Assembly: GCA_023376005.1 (NCBI GenBank)
Contig: CM042152.1
Location: forward strand, 84,063,061-84,127,060
DNA from: Doryteuthis pealeii
Taxonomy: Eukaryota > Mollusca > Cephalopoda > Myopsida > Loliginidae
Length of the DNA stretch: 64,000 nt
Direction: 5' to 3'
The position numbers were made by a program, and so were the translations under genes. The notes beneath the pieces are model-generated. The model was not told the DNA's origin and searched no databases. It worked only from the letters and a program-made list of their open reading frames with translations. How positions within the stretch are numbered: position 1 is the stretch's first letter; each line of letters opens with the position of its first letter. This document shows, in pieces, positions 21,466-32,039 of the stretch.

Positions 21466-22623
21466 CTAAATGAATAAAATGATTTTTTTATACTTCGGTT
21501 ATATAATAGTTCACAAAATATAAACTTGGTTCTATAAGTTTTTTAAACCTTTGAATTGGAAACACATCTTTTTAAAAAATAATCTCTTTTTTTTGCAACA
21601 CATTAAGTTTTGTTATCCAAGCCAAAGAAAAATAGAGGAATAAAAAATCAATGAAAAATGTAGTTATTCTGGTATTTTACGACACACCTAGAAATCAACA
21701 ACAAAAGAGACACAGTCTCTACTGTATATATTTAAAATTAATAACATTTGTTTATCTTTAAAATCTGTTAAAATATTTGAAACCTATTTAAATCTGAAAC
21801 ACCTATGAAATAGCAAAGGTAGTCACTTCTAGAATAGGCTTAGTCCTAATTAGTGATCATCCTCCACATTAATCTTTTGTTTTTTTGTAAAAATGTAAAT
21901 GTGTGAAAATAAACATTTCTTTATTTCTTCTTTTCTCCGACGACACAGTTTCTAATAAAACTAAAAACCCGCTTTAAACAAAAAAACATTTAATTAAAGT
22001 TTTAGAATTTTAGATTTTACAAGTCAATAATAGTTTTCATCTTCACAACAACTTTTATTTTTGCTACTAGCTTCGCTCGGAACCCATCACGCTACAGATA
22101 ACAACTACATTTCGTCTGTTTGTTTGTTTTTTAAATAAAAACGTACGTGATATAAATTTATCTTTTTGGCAAATGACGTTAAAGGACAATGAGCCATTCT
22201 ATTTATCGGAGTTTGTGTTTGTAAGAGTGGGGGAATTATGAAAGAGAATAAAATTGTTTTACAAGCCTTTCTTCACGTGTTTACACAGCATAGAAGTTGG
22301 ATTACGACTTATTGACAGACTAGAGTTAAGTCCCTTCGATTGACAGGAGTTATTGCCCTTTAGTTATATTGTGAGTATTTTACTCGCTATACCCAAAAAT
22401 TCGGCTGCTACGAATTTTAAAAACGAATTAAAATTAATTAAATCAATTATTTAAGATAAAGGCAATATCAAGACAATGCGAAAAGGGATAATTTGACTTT
22501 TAAAAATATTTCATTAGTAGTTTCACCCCCTCGGACATCATCTGTTATGTGTCTCACACTGTTTCTGTCTCGGTCTGTCTGCCCGTCTCTTTTTATATAT
22601 GAATTTAACATTTTGAAAAAACA

Positions 22624-22900
22624 ATTAGTAATTATAATCTGCTGACAGAAATCTGTTTCGACCGCTTAGTAGAAGGGTCTTCATCACGAGCAAAACATAT
22701 GAAGAAAAGAAGGGATAAAAAACCGTTGGAAAAAATAGGGAGTACAAACACACGCTGGAATGCTTGAATTTTTAAAATGCGCATTCTGTATCAAAAATAA
22801 AATAAATTTTATTTAAAAAAATCAGAAGACCCTTCTACTAAGCAGTCGAAACAGATTTCTGTCAGCAGATTATAATTACTAATTGTTTTTTCAAAATGTT
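22624..22900. mobile_element. Foldback element with a pair of decayed hammerhead motifs
   Basis: Arms 22624-22690 and 22825-22895 are inverse copies. Each contains GAAACAGATTTCTGTCAGCA: GAAA, a CAGA/TCTG stem III, then GTC, the cleavage triplet, and a stem I strand. The CTGATGA part is damaged (an inserted G in the minus-strand copy at 22640-22690, CAGAAGA in the plus-strand copy at 22821-22870). The same sequence recurs at 50218-50268. (CA)n(TA)n follows. Confidence 0.55.
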
Positions 22901-22930
22901 AAATTCATTCTGTCGGATTAACTTCCATTT

Positions 22931-23342
<412 letters not shown>

Positions 23343-23399
23343 AATGTAAATAAGAAAAAACAAAGCATTCCAAAATATAAATTGACATAATCCATCCAT

Positions 23400-23676
23400 C
23401 TATACATACATATAAAGGGCTGTTTTGTGTATGTATGTACGTCCGTATGTAAACTAAGAAAATAAAACAATTAGCGACAAAGTAAATATATATTCCCATT
23501 AAATATCACCCGCCTTTACTTTTTGTGCAAAAATTATGAAGATTTGATTTATATTCAAAGATATTCAAAAATTAAAATATACAAAGAAATTGCATTGAAA
23601 TTCTACTTAAAAATGTCCAGTAAACAAATTTTGCCACCACCCACGTACCCAAGCCACGCTGGGTAGTCGCTTCTAG
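23400..23676 (+). mobile_element. Short Helitron-like element
   Basis: The 3' end has a hairpin TACCCAAGC...GCTGGGTA followed by GTCGCTTCTAG and then T: the CTAG|T terminus of Helitrons. The start is less certain (TCTATACATACATATAAAGG). A relative with the hairpin CTACCCAGG...CCGGGTAG ends at 50847 on the minus strand. Confidence 0.55.
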
Positions 23677-23723
23677 TCTACAAATAAATTTACCTTTTGA
23701 ATGCTTTATTTTTTCTTATTTAC

Positions 23724-23727
<4 letters not shown>

Positions 23728-23809
<82 letters not shown>

Positions 23810-23818
23810 ATATATATG
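23728..23818. repeat. (CA)n(TA)n compound microsatellite
   Basis: CA units pass directly into TA units. It is one of at least five such compound arrays in the 22.9-26.3 kb segment, all with CA on the left. Confidence 0.95.
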
Positions 23819-23844
23819 GGAGTAAATATCGAAATAAATCCGAC

Positions 23845-24260
23845 AATATTAAGAAATTTGAAAAAACAAGTGTTCCAAAAATAAGATAAATTTATTTGTT
23901 GTGTAACTGTATCGGTTCAGCGTTATATTTTTGAAAGACAAGTCGCGATCCGCACACGTGAAGATGTCATGATGCGTGACGTAACTCGAAGAAATGCATT
24001 CAACAAAATACAAGAAAAAGTATTAATGGACTGATTTTATGAGAACAAAGGGAACAAAGTGGGAATGATAACTAAATGATTCAATAAAGCCTGGTATTTT
24101 GTAGATTTTTTTTTATCTCCTGTCATCTATAAAACATCCATCAATTTCTTCACCCCTTAATACATCCTGATGAAGGTTTAAAGAAACCGAAACGTTTAAA
24201 CGTCGATAAATGAATTCACCTCATTTTTGGAACACTTGTTTTTTCAAATTTCTTAATATA
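23845..24260 (+). mobile_element. Element with about 45-bp inverted ends carrying a hammerhead motif
   Basis: The left end (ATTAAGAAATTTGAAAAAAC, then AAGTGTTCC) is the inverse of the right end (GGAACACTTG, then TTTTTTCAAATTTCTTAAT). Both ends abut (TA)n. The interior has no ORF and holds the ribozyme-like motif at 24162-24208. Confidence 0.65.
24162..24208 (+). ncRNA. Hammerhead ribozyme motif (type I, GUC)
   Basis: CTGATGA at 24167-24173; stem II GGTTT-AAAG-AAACC at 24175-24188 (one unpaired A at 24174); GAAA at 24189-24192; palindromic stem III CGTTTAAACG at 24193-24202; then TC, giving the GUC cleavage triplet, at 24203-24204. Stem I pairs ATC with GAT, then A-U/U-A beyond two mismatches. 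All conserved core bases are present. The bulged A beside stem II and the short stem I could lower activity. Confidence 0.6.
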
Positions 24261-24261
24261 T

Positions 24262-24695
24262 ATATATATGTAGTATATTAAGAAGATTGAAAAAACACAG
24301 GTTTAAATAAGTTGAGTGGTAAGTTTACTGGCCGACGCTGCAGTGTTTCGATCTATTAATTAGATCTTCTTCAGGGCATTTGTTGGTATAAGGATAGGTG
24401 ATAAAAAAAAAAATTTATCACAGAATAACGAGAAAAACAGCGATAGTCCTTGTTTATCAGTCTGTTCGAAATTTGAAGGTTAAAGAAGGAACGCTGGAAA
24501 GGTGGACGGTTTGAAATATGACGTCAAAGATTCTCCTTTATGGTGTGAGTATGAGTGCGCGTGAGTGTATGTTCTCGAAAAAAGACATTATGCGTTTTTT
24601 TAGGTGTTTTGTGTGTGTAACACTCAACTTATTTAAAGCTGTGTTTTTTTTCAATTTTCTTAATATAATACATACCGTCGGATTCACGTCCATCT
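24262..24695 (-). mobile_element. Hammerhead-bearing repeat Q, copy 1
   Basis: Homologous to 55178-55560: shared AAAAAACACAGGTTTAAAT, GGCCGACGCTGCAGTGTTTC and a downstream region with TTTGAAATATGACGTCAAA-like sequence. Runs into the (CA)n(TA)n at 24701-24786. Confidence 0.6.
24331..24377 (-). ncRNA. Hammerhead ribozyme motif (GUC)
   Basis: Minus strand: CTGAAGA (24074+ offset: 24374-24368), one bulged A, stem II GATCTA-ATTAA-TAGATC, GAAA (24349-24346), stem III CACTG/CAGCG with one A-C mismatch, then TC (24335-24334) completing GUC. Stem I pairs GCC with GGC. The copy at 55240-55286 keeps every core base. Confidence 0.6.
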
Positions 24696-24696
24696 C

Positions 24697-24700
<4 letters not shown>

Positions 24701-24787
<87 letters not shown>

Positions 24788-24992
24788 CAAATTAAACACG
24801 CATGACAAGAACATTCCTGAAATTTAGAAAGCAATTTCTCGGTCACGTACGGTCGCACACGAGAGGAAGCCGGGGAAGGGGTTTATATGTATGACAATAA
24901 GTAAAAACAAAGCCGGTCGTCTGGGTCATCTGCGTGCTCACAACCGAACTACTTGTAGAAATGGCCTTCTTCTGTGAAGAAGTGGCAATCAT

Positions 24993-25083
<91 letters not shown>
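24701..25083. repeat. Two (CA)n(TA)n arrays
   Basis: 24701-24786 and about 24997-25083, separated by about 210 bases of non-repetitive sequence with no recognised gene. Confidence 0.95.
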
Positions 25084-25091
<8 letters not shown>

Positions 25092-25232
25092 AATGGAAAA
25101 GGTGACTTACTGGTGAATATGGTCACAATGGTTGGTTGATGCAAAATTCAGGAAGGTAAGTCAGCGATATAACAAATAAAAAGTGCTCAATACGTTAGTA
25201 GAGCAAATTTATTACAATATAGGTACAAGTGA

Positions 25233-25271
25233 TAACATACTCGAGTTTCACCATAAGCATCTTCAGGGTTA
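25233..25271 (-). ncRNA. Hammerhead motif, weakened copy
   Basis: Core CTGAAGA and GAAA intact, stem III CTCGAG, then TA. Stem II has lost its CC/GG pairs (GC facing GG) and the first stem I pair is mismatched. Its inverse partner at 25347-25385 is intact. Confidence 0.45.
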
Positions 25272-25346
25272 AATCCACTGAATTAATCGAGATACTGATT
25301 AATTGTAGTCGACTACACGTCAGTATCTCGATTAATTTAGTGGATT

Positions 25347-25385
25347 TAACCCTGAAGATCCTTATGGTGAAACTCGAGTAGGTTA
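25347..25385 (+). ncRNA. Hammerhead ribozyme motif (GUA)
   Basis: Stem I TAACC (25347-25351) pairs perfectly with GGTTA (25381-25385). CTGAAGA 25352-25358; stem II CC-TTAT-GG flanked by a T-T apposition; GAAA 25369-25372; palindromic stem III CTCGAG 25373-25378; TA 25379-25380, giving cleavage triplet GUA. The palindromic stem III without a loop is typical of dimeric animal hammerheads. Confidence 0.68.
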
Positions 25386-25409
25386 TCACTTGTACCTATA
25401 TTGTAATAT

Positions 25410-25454
<45 letters not shown>

Positions 25455-25851
25455 AAGAAAAAAGCGAAAAGGAACAATATTACTGACTTTTCATTTGTGG
25501 CAACTGATTTTGGCGCTGAGAATTCAATAGTTTTCAAAAATATGTTTAAACAAATTGTTTGTAAATATCTTTCTTTAAAAAACTATTTTTGTTTAAGAAT
25601 ATTTTGGTAAAAGACAAAACATATGACAAAATATATAATGATAAATACATACAAAATACATACAAAAAACGTAACATACTCACGTGATCAAGTAAGATTT
25701 AACTTTTATTTTTTCTTAGATATATGTATATGTACATTTTTTTTAGATATATGGATATGTATATATTCAGATGTTTTTATATCAAAATATTGCCATCTGA
25801 ATGCCGTAACAACATCATACAACAGGAAAATATACGTCTAACGTTTGAGTG

Positions 25852-25854
<3 letters not shown>

Positions 25855-25905
<51 letters not shown>

Positions 25906-25960
25906 AGGTCCGTCAAAAAAGTATCAACATATTTTGTACTTTTTGATACACCTTGTATTC
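25855..25960. repeat. (TA)n and a Tc1/mariner-like end fragment
   Basis: (TA)n at about 25855-25902, followed by CAAGGTCCGTCAAAAAAGTA and, in inverse orientation, TTTTTGATACACCTTG. This may be a tiny transposon remnant. Confidence 0.45.
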
Positions 25961-26186
25961 TGAAAAAAATTAAATTTCCATTCATTGTTCATTTTTATCT
26001 TGATAAATACAGCTTCAATCTCGATACTTCTGATGGAGGGATCTTTATCACGAAATATTCAGAAAATAAATTAAAGTTACACGAACAGCATCATAGTTAC
26101 CTCATTTTTCTTGCATTATGATAGCTTTTAAAACCAACCTTCAAACCAATATAAACACAATGCTGCAAGCAAATTATAAAACTCTT

Positions 26187-26330
<144 letters not shown>

Positions 26331-26369
26331 TATAAGACTTCGCGTATGCTTTTAAATCATTTAGCTAAG

Positions 26370-26906
26370 AATTAATGACAAAAATGAATTAAAAAAATAT
26401 TTTCCAAATGATTTCTCTGAAGAGAAAGGAAATAAACTTTTAAAGAGAAATCCTTAATAGAAAATTTTCCTTCATTCTTACTGGACACCTTTGAAGCATT
26501 GAATTAATATAATTAATATATGTGAAGATATCGGAGAAGATAGTAGGAAATTTAAAACTTAAAAAAAAAATCAAAACCGAATAGAATTAAATAGATATCT
26601 TACCTTTGGGAAGTTCTCTTGAGAAATGATTTGAATTTATTTTATTGTAGCCAACATTGTCTGTTTCATTTCCGGTTTATATATAATGTGGTTTTTTTTG
26701 TTTTTTTTAGTTTTAAATTTCCTATTATCTTCTCTGATATCTTCATATATATTAATTGTATTATTTTAATTTTTCAAAGGAGTAGAGTAAAAATGAAGAA
26801 ACATTTTCCATTAAGGATTTCTCTTTAAAAGTTTATTTTTTTCCCTTAAGAGAAATCCTTTGGAAAATATTTTTTTTCATTCATTTTTTCAGCAATTCTT
26901 AACGAT

Positions 26907-26910
<4 letters not shown>
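26370..26910. repeat. Inverted repeat element
   Basis: Left arm AATAAACTTTTAAAGAGAAA with GAAAATTTTCC nearby; right arm TTTCTCTTTAAAAGTTTATT at about 26818-26840. ATATCGGAGAAGATA at about 26528 also faces its inverse near 26735. No ORF. Confidence 0.55.
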
Positions 26911-26939
<29 letters not shown>

Positions 26940-27027
26940 TATCCAATTTACGCTTTATCTTTTCCGTCGCAGTGGCATCAGTAAATAATCCAAAAGTGCT
27001 CAATATATTAAAAATACAGAGCAGTAA

Positions 27028-27320
27028 TAATACTAATAATATTATTATTAGAGGAAAAATAAATGGTCTACCATGGTTTCAATCAAATTGAAATGATTTC
27101 TTCAGGGCCCTACCCTACGTTAACTAAGTCGATGTAATTCCTTAGTTAAATCAAATATATTTTTCGGATGATTTGAAATGTAATAAAATATTATCCGAAA
27201 AATATCTTTTAACTAAAGAATTACATCGACAGTTAACGTAGGGTAGGGCCCCGAGGAAATCATTTTAATTTGATTGAAACCATGGTAGACCCTTTATTTT
27301 TCCTCTAATAATAATATTAG

Positions 27321-27326
<6 letters not shown>
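27028..27326. mobile_element. 300-bp palindrome with hammerhead motifs
   Basis: Arms are inverse copies over about 140 bp (AATACTAATAATATTATTAT to the centre). The minus-strand motif at 27065-27109 is intact. The plus-strand partner (about 27247-27291) has CCGAGGA in place of CTGAAGA. (TA)n adjoins on the right, and the scramblase stop codon is only 57 bases away. Confidence 0.75.
27065..27109 (-). ncRNA. Hammerhead ribozyme motif (GUA)
   Basis: Minus strand: CTGAAGA; stem II AATCA-TTTCAATT-TGATT, fully paired including the position next to the core; GAAA; palindromic stem III CCATGG; TA, giving GUA. Stem I (GGCC with GACC) has one mismatch. Confidence 0.62.
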
Positions 27327-27376
<50 letters not shown>

Positions 27377-27383
27377 GAGATAT

Positions 27384-28988
27384 TCATGAGGTTTGTTTTT
27401 TGTTCGAAAAGAAACTGAACATAGACTTTGCAGGACCGGCAGCTGAGGCTGCTGTAGCAGCAGCCTGGGTTTGTTCTCTCGTCAACTGAAATTGTCTTTC
27501 AAAGTATATTAAGTCGATAAGAAAAACAGCTCCAATCATGGCAGCTTTATTCTTCACGTCCAAATTCATGGGAAACGTCACCCCAAAATTATCGGCCCTT
27601 GTAAACATCTCCTTGATTAGCCCCGTTCGCTCCTTGCTGATTTTGCCCACCGCTGTGTTGTTGTCGGGGTCTAAGACCTGAAAATCTTGGCCCGCTACGC
27701 AGAAGGGTACCTGGGCAACAGGACCGCGGATTTTGAGTACGATCTCGTCTTCGGCGGTAGTAATGTGAAAGTAGGGTCTGAGGAAACTGCACGTTTGCTT
27801 CACTTTGCCGATCACCTCCCCCACCGGTGCTTCGATTATCACCTCCAGGGCACAGGCATTACAGCAGGAACACCAACAACAGCCGGCTGAACACTTAAAT
27901 TCCCTGCTCACTCTCATCACTTCCTGTCCGTGGTTGTCGACGATATGCATGATAAAGCCCCGGGTGTTACCACAGATATTGCGAAGACAGCTATCTGTTT
28001 CTTCCGTTGCGAAATACACCTGTTGTCCGACACTGTTGACTAGTTTATACTTGTTTAGGGTTTCAGTCTCAGTTAGAGTTTCGAGGATTTCGGTTTTTTG
28101 CATGACCAATATTTGATCGATCAGAGTTAAGTATTCCAAACCCGGGGGACAGGCAGATTTACTTTCAGGTTTCGGCATCCAAGTGTTTTGGTTTCCTTGT
28201 GCCGCAACCTCGGATACTTGTGGTTGTGGAGGGGCGTAAGCCGTCTGAGAGGTATAGCCAGACTGGGGTGCGCAACCCGCTTGAGGTCCATATCCAGACG
28301 GTGGTGGTGGTTGAGGAGCAAACCCACTCTGCGACTGGGGTTCATATCCTGTTGGAGGCGGTGGTTGTTGGGGGGTGTATCCTGATTGTTGTTGCTGAGT
28401 TGGGTTATAGCCTTGCTGTGGTGGTTGGGGGGCAACGTATCCTTGTGATTGTTGTTGGGGATTATATCCCGGGGGAGCTACAGGTTGCTGGGGAGCATTT
28501 ACTGGTTGTTGCTGAGGTGCATATTTTGGCTGTTGCTGGGGTGCATAACTGGGTTGCTGTTGGGGTGCATATCCCGGTTGTTGCTGGGGTACATAAGTCG
28601 GCTGTGGTTGGGGTGTGTACCCTTGTTGAGTTGGGTTATAGCCTTGCTGTGGGGGTTGAGGGGCAATGTATCCTTGTGATGGTTGTGCTTGACTAGTTTG
28701 TGGGGCAGTATATCCCTGTTGTGGGGGTACGTAACTTTGTGGGGCTGTTTGCCTCTCAGCTGGCACAACGTACCCTTGCTGTGGAGTTGCTTGTGTTGGC
28801 TGTGGGGCAGTGTATCCTTGTGAAGGTGGGCCCGGGTTTTGTCCTGGTTGAGGATCTGTGAATCCTTTTTGAGGTTGTGGAGGTATTACTTGCGTTTGGG
28901 GCGCGGGTGTCGTTTGCGATGTGTCGGAAGTCGGGTTTGCCGATAGGGTCGGGGTATTAGAAGGCTGTGTGGTTACTACGTCAGACAT
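27384..28988 (-). CDS. Phospholipid scramblase with a long Pro/Gln-rich N-terminus
   Basis: Intact 534-codon single-exon ORF. The ATG at 28986-28988 is chosen because the frame only extends five codons further to a GTG. Residues about 10-275 are Pro/Gln/Tyr/Gly-rich with repeated PQQQPxYAPQQQ and QQGYxPTQ units. The scramblase domain (about 280-500) follows: GLEYLTLIDQILVMQ, palmitoylation-type cluster CCWCSCC, EF-like Ca2+ segment near RADNFGVTFP and NLDVKNKA, then the hydrophobic MIGAVFLIDLIYF. The Ala-rich C-tail ends FFSNKKQTS. Members move phospholipids between plasma-membrane leaflets in response to Ca2+ or act in signalling. Length exceeds vertebrate PLSCR1 (about 320) because of the repeat-rich N-terminus. 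An intronless scramblase is unusual, so a functional retrogene is possible; no poly-A relic is visible. Mutually offset ORFs on the plus strand are shadows. Confidence 0.93.
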   Translation of the reverse strand: MSDVVTTQPSNTPTLSANPTSDTSQTTPAPQTQVIPPQPQKGFTDPQPGQNPGPPSQGYTAPQPTQATPQQGYVVPAERQTAPQSYVPPQQGYTAPQTSQAQPSQGYIAPQPPQQGYNPTQQGYTPQPQPTYVPQQQPGYAPQQQPSYAPQQQPKYAPQQQPVNAPQQPVAPPGYNPQQQSQGYVAPQPPQQGYNPTQQQQSGYTPQQPPPPTGYEPQSQSGFAPQPPPPSGYGPQAGCAPQSGYTSQTAYAPPQPQVSEVAAQGNQNTWMPKPESKSACPPGLEYLTLIDQILVMQKTEILETLTETETLNKYKLVNSVGQQVYFATEETDSCLRNICGNTRGFIMHIVDNHGQEVMRVSREFKCSAGCCWCSCCNACALEVIIEAPVGEVIGKVKQTCSFLRPYFHITTAEDEIVLKIRGPVAQVPFCVAGQDFQVLDPDNNTAVGKISKERTGLIKEMFTRADNFGVTFPMNLDVKNKAAMIGAVFLIDLIYFERQFQLTREQTQAAATAASAAGPAKSMFSFFSNKKQTS

Positions 28989-29390
28989 TTTGAACAGAAA
29001 CACGAGTTCAATAAACTAACGAACAGGTACTAAGTATTCCAATAAAGAATGTGATAAAAGAGAGTATTTTTTTAAGAAGAATTAAAAAAACAAAAAAAAC
29101 AGGCTAGCGCCTAAAATAAATTTTCTAAGAGTCGCCGTCTGAAACAGTGAGCTGAGTGTGGAATGCATCAGACGACTTGCGAGTTACGATCGACTTTCGA
29201 ATGTGGCAAGATGTCAGTGATGTAGACGAATAAAAATACTCCTCTTTCTTCTCTCTCTGTTTTGTCTTCCGCTTTGTCACGTCTTTCTCTTTATCCTCCT
29301 CTTTCAAATAATCTTACTCTCACCGGTCGTTATGATGGGGAGAAATAGTGAAGAAGAAGAGGAAGAAGAGAGAGAAAAGAAGAAGAAGGG

Positions 29391-29393
<3 letters not shown>

Positions 29394-29447
<54 letters not shown>
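29394..29447 (+). repeat. (GA)n microsatellite
   Basis: About 54 bases of GA units some 400 bases upstream of the scramblase ATG. The interval 29000-29390 shows no other recognisable element. Confidence 0.95.
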
Positions 29448-29450
<3 letters not shown>

Positions 29451-29664
29451 TTAAAGATATTATGCATTAATAGTTGGTCTGAAAACTTGTTAGGTTGTTG
29501 CCAATTTTCTATTCTGAAGGGGAGAATAGCATTTGTTTTCCACACGTTTACTGATTACAACTGTATACAATCGGGAATATATCTATATTTTGTAGTTTGT
29601 TTTAAACCCCTAAGAAAGATATGGACTCACCCTCCGAATTGTCATCACTATGTCGCCGCGTCTT

Positions 29665-30010
29665 GTATTGCTTCCTGGTACTTCAGTTTAGCATCAGTGT
29701 AGTATCTGTGCACTTTGCCTTGGGCCAAAGTGTTGTTCGTTGGCACTGCAGCTTAGGATCAGAGTGTAGTATCTGTGCACATTCATTTGGATCAAAGTGG
29801 TGTTCCCTGACATGTCGGCTTAGCCTTAGAGTGTAGTATCTGTGCTCTTTGCCTAAAATCAAAGTGTTGCTCCCTGACACTTTAGCTAATGATCGGAGTG
29901 TAGTATCTGTGCACTTTGCCTAAAATCAAAGTGTTGCTCCCTGACACTTTAGCTAATGATCGGAGTGTAGTATCTGTGCACTTTGCCTAAAATCAAAGTG
30001 TTGTTACTTT
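29665..30010 (+). repeat. 67-bp tandem array resembling the U2 snRNA 5' region
   Basis: GTGTAGTATCTGT starts at 29697, 29764, 29831, 29898 and 29965, exactly 67 bases apart. The 13-mer equals the branch-point-recognition segment of U2 snRNA. The bases before it (GCTAATGATCGGA or CTTAGGATCAGA) resemble U2 GGCTAAGATCAA. Each unit also holds a diverged half-copy (GCCTAAAATCAAAGTGTTG). It lacks the rest of U2 (Sm site, stem-loops III and IV), so it is not a functional U2 gene. Confidence 0.65.
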
Positions 30011-30284
30011 TTTTTCTTCTTCAATAAAAATACAGGAAAGTCGATTGAAAATATAGATTGATATGTGATTTTAACGGCATATCAGCTTGTTCAGGATTAT
30101 TTAATTCCTAGACATTAGTATGCCTTTTTATGCCTAGGCATTTCAGGTATTCCTATCTAATACTAATAATTATATGGTTTCAAATAATTATTTCTTTTTA
30201 ATAAGAATCATTTGTTTGCATCGTTTCGAGTAACTAATATTAATAATCCTTAGTAAACAATCAGAGTTTCAAGTAATTATTCTT

Positions 30285-30620
30285 AATCTATTAATAATGG
30301 AGATTCGCTTCCGGTTTTTGTCTGTAACAAAAATTACGTCACTGCCTAAGTCTCATTACCCAAAATCGTCATAACATAGAATAAATACACTCAAAATTTG
30401 AACATGCAACATTAGACAGTCCTCATTGTTTTTTAAAACAAGTTTTAATAAATACATGACTGGTATTATATATCTATATATAGTTTGTTTTATTTTAATA
30501 CATATTTAAAGTTTACATTTCAAATTGTTTTATTTTTTAATCCTTTAATGAATTTGATGATTTTACTTACTTAGGGTACAAACTCGCTGACATTGAATTT
30601 TTTACTTCCACCCCTCAGGC
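30285..30620 (+). mobile_element. Helitron-like fragment
   Basis: Starts near TTAATAATGGAGATTCGC and has TGTCTGTAAC as in the other Helitrons. No 3' terminus identified. Confidence 0.4.
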
Positions 30621-30757
30621 AATATGTTTCAAAAATCTATTTTTACATCGTCCGGTGGGTGTTTTTTTTATTTTGTACTAGTACAAATAATTTACAGTTA
30701 TATTGCATCTAGTATTCCTATCAAATACAAATAATTTTTAAACAGATTTATTTGATG

Positions 30758-31140
30758 CATAGATGTGATCCCTAACAGGAACTATCTCACCAGGTCAGAG
30801 TGGACCTGGGAGTAATTGCAATGAACGGATACTCAACACTCCCCATATTATTAGAATTCTGAGGTATGGGGGCTATCGTCCTTGTCTACGAGCCTCTGTT
30901 TCGAACCAACTAATCACGAGCCAGCATACTTTGGTGGCAAAACCAAATAGTCACATTCTTGTGTCCTCTTCTGATCCAGACTTCAACGGAGATAGACCTA
31001 AAAAAGGGTCGCTCCAGCTCTTCCTCAACAACCAGCATCGGAGTCGGACGTCAATATAGAAGTCTATCATATCCGAACTATCAGATGGCCGTAGCTAAGG
31101 GTCTTCGATAATACCCTACCTCAGGATATCAGCTAAGTTT
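30758..31140 (+). mobile_element. Dispersed repeat F, diverged copy
   Basis: Shares ATCCCTAACAGG, GGTCAGAGTGGACCTGGGAG and GGATACTCAACACTCCCC-like sequence with the 16.7 kb copy. 31150-31620 is AT-rich, with a further F tail near 31380-31490. Confidence 0.55.
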
Positions 31141-31625
31141 TTACAAATTATAAACATTTGTGCAGACGAACTAAAAGTTTGCAACCTTATTGTTCTATGT
31201 GTCCAATACATGTCTTTTATTCGAATTCTAGTTGTTTGGTTATTTCTTTAACTCTTTAACTGTCTGCCACACTCATGGTTAACTCCATATTTGTAAACTC
31301 TAAATACACACGTTTATCTTAGTGTCTTGTTTTTTTTTTAATAATATACCAATGTAGATCTTTGCCATCAAATGAAATTTAGTGTCATACCCAAGACACA
31401 CCCTTTGTGTGTGTATGGAAGAGGGGGGAGACTCCTGCAGAAGGTACAGTTAGCGTAGTCTAAGCCCCACCGACATGCTAAAACATTGAAATGAAGGGAG
31501 TATATATAAGAATCGGTGTTAAAATCATAGAATGTCAATTTTTATTTTACAAATTCTGATAGCTCTATTTATATTAAATTTAATTCGTTCGGTGTGAGTG
31601 ATCTACACAAATAAAAAGAAGATTC

Positions 31626-32029
31626 GGTAATCTGAACATTAGTTACATAAATGAGAGAAACCTCCCCTTGTTTGTTTCACTTTAAGGAAGCCGTATGTTT
31701 TGGTCGGCCATTTTCATTTCACCGAAAATCTGCACCGAAAATATGAATTTGTTCGAATCAATACAACTGCATGTTTTAACACGAAAATATCATAAAATGT
31801 GTTTTTAATTGTGCTAGCGAATTATTTGAAATGAACTTAATTGTTATTAAGAACACATTTTATGATATTTTCGTGTTAAAACATGCAGTTGTATTGATTC
31901 GAACAAATTCGTATTTTCAGTGTAGATTTACGGTGAAATGAAAATGGCCGACCAAAACATACGGCTTCCTCAAAGTGAAACAAACAAGGGGAAGTTACTT
32001 TTATTCATGTAACTAATGTTCAGATTACC
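31626..32029. mobile_element. Foldback MITE family E, copy 2
   Basis: 404-bp palindromic element, GGTAATCTGAACATTAGTTA to its inverse, with an exact 8-bp target duplication GAAGATTC at 31618-31625 and 32030-32037. This fits the hAT superfamily. No transposase. Confidence 0.9.
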
Positions 32030-32039
32030 GAAGATTCTA

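Larger units (their letters stand above)
25211..25408. mobile_element. Near-perfect 198-bp palindrome with a hammerhead motif in each arm
   Basis: Arms of about 95 bp meet at TAGTCGACTA. Each arm includes a hammerhead-like sequence reading outward (25233-25271 minus, 25347-25385 plus). (TA)n adjoins the right end. Confidence 0.8.

Noticed and set aside
29665..30010. Functional U2 snRNA genes
   Set aside because: Only the 5' branch-recognition-like part is present, the unit is 67 bases, and no Sm site or 3' stem-loops follow.
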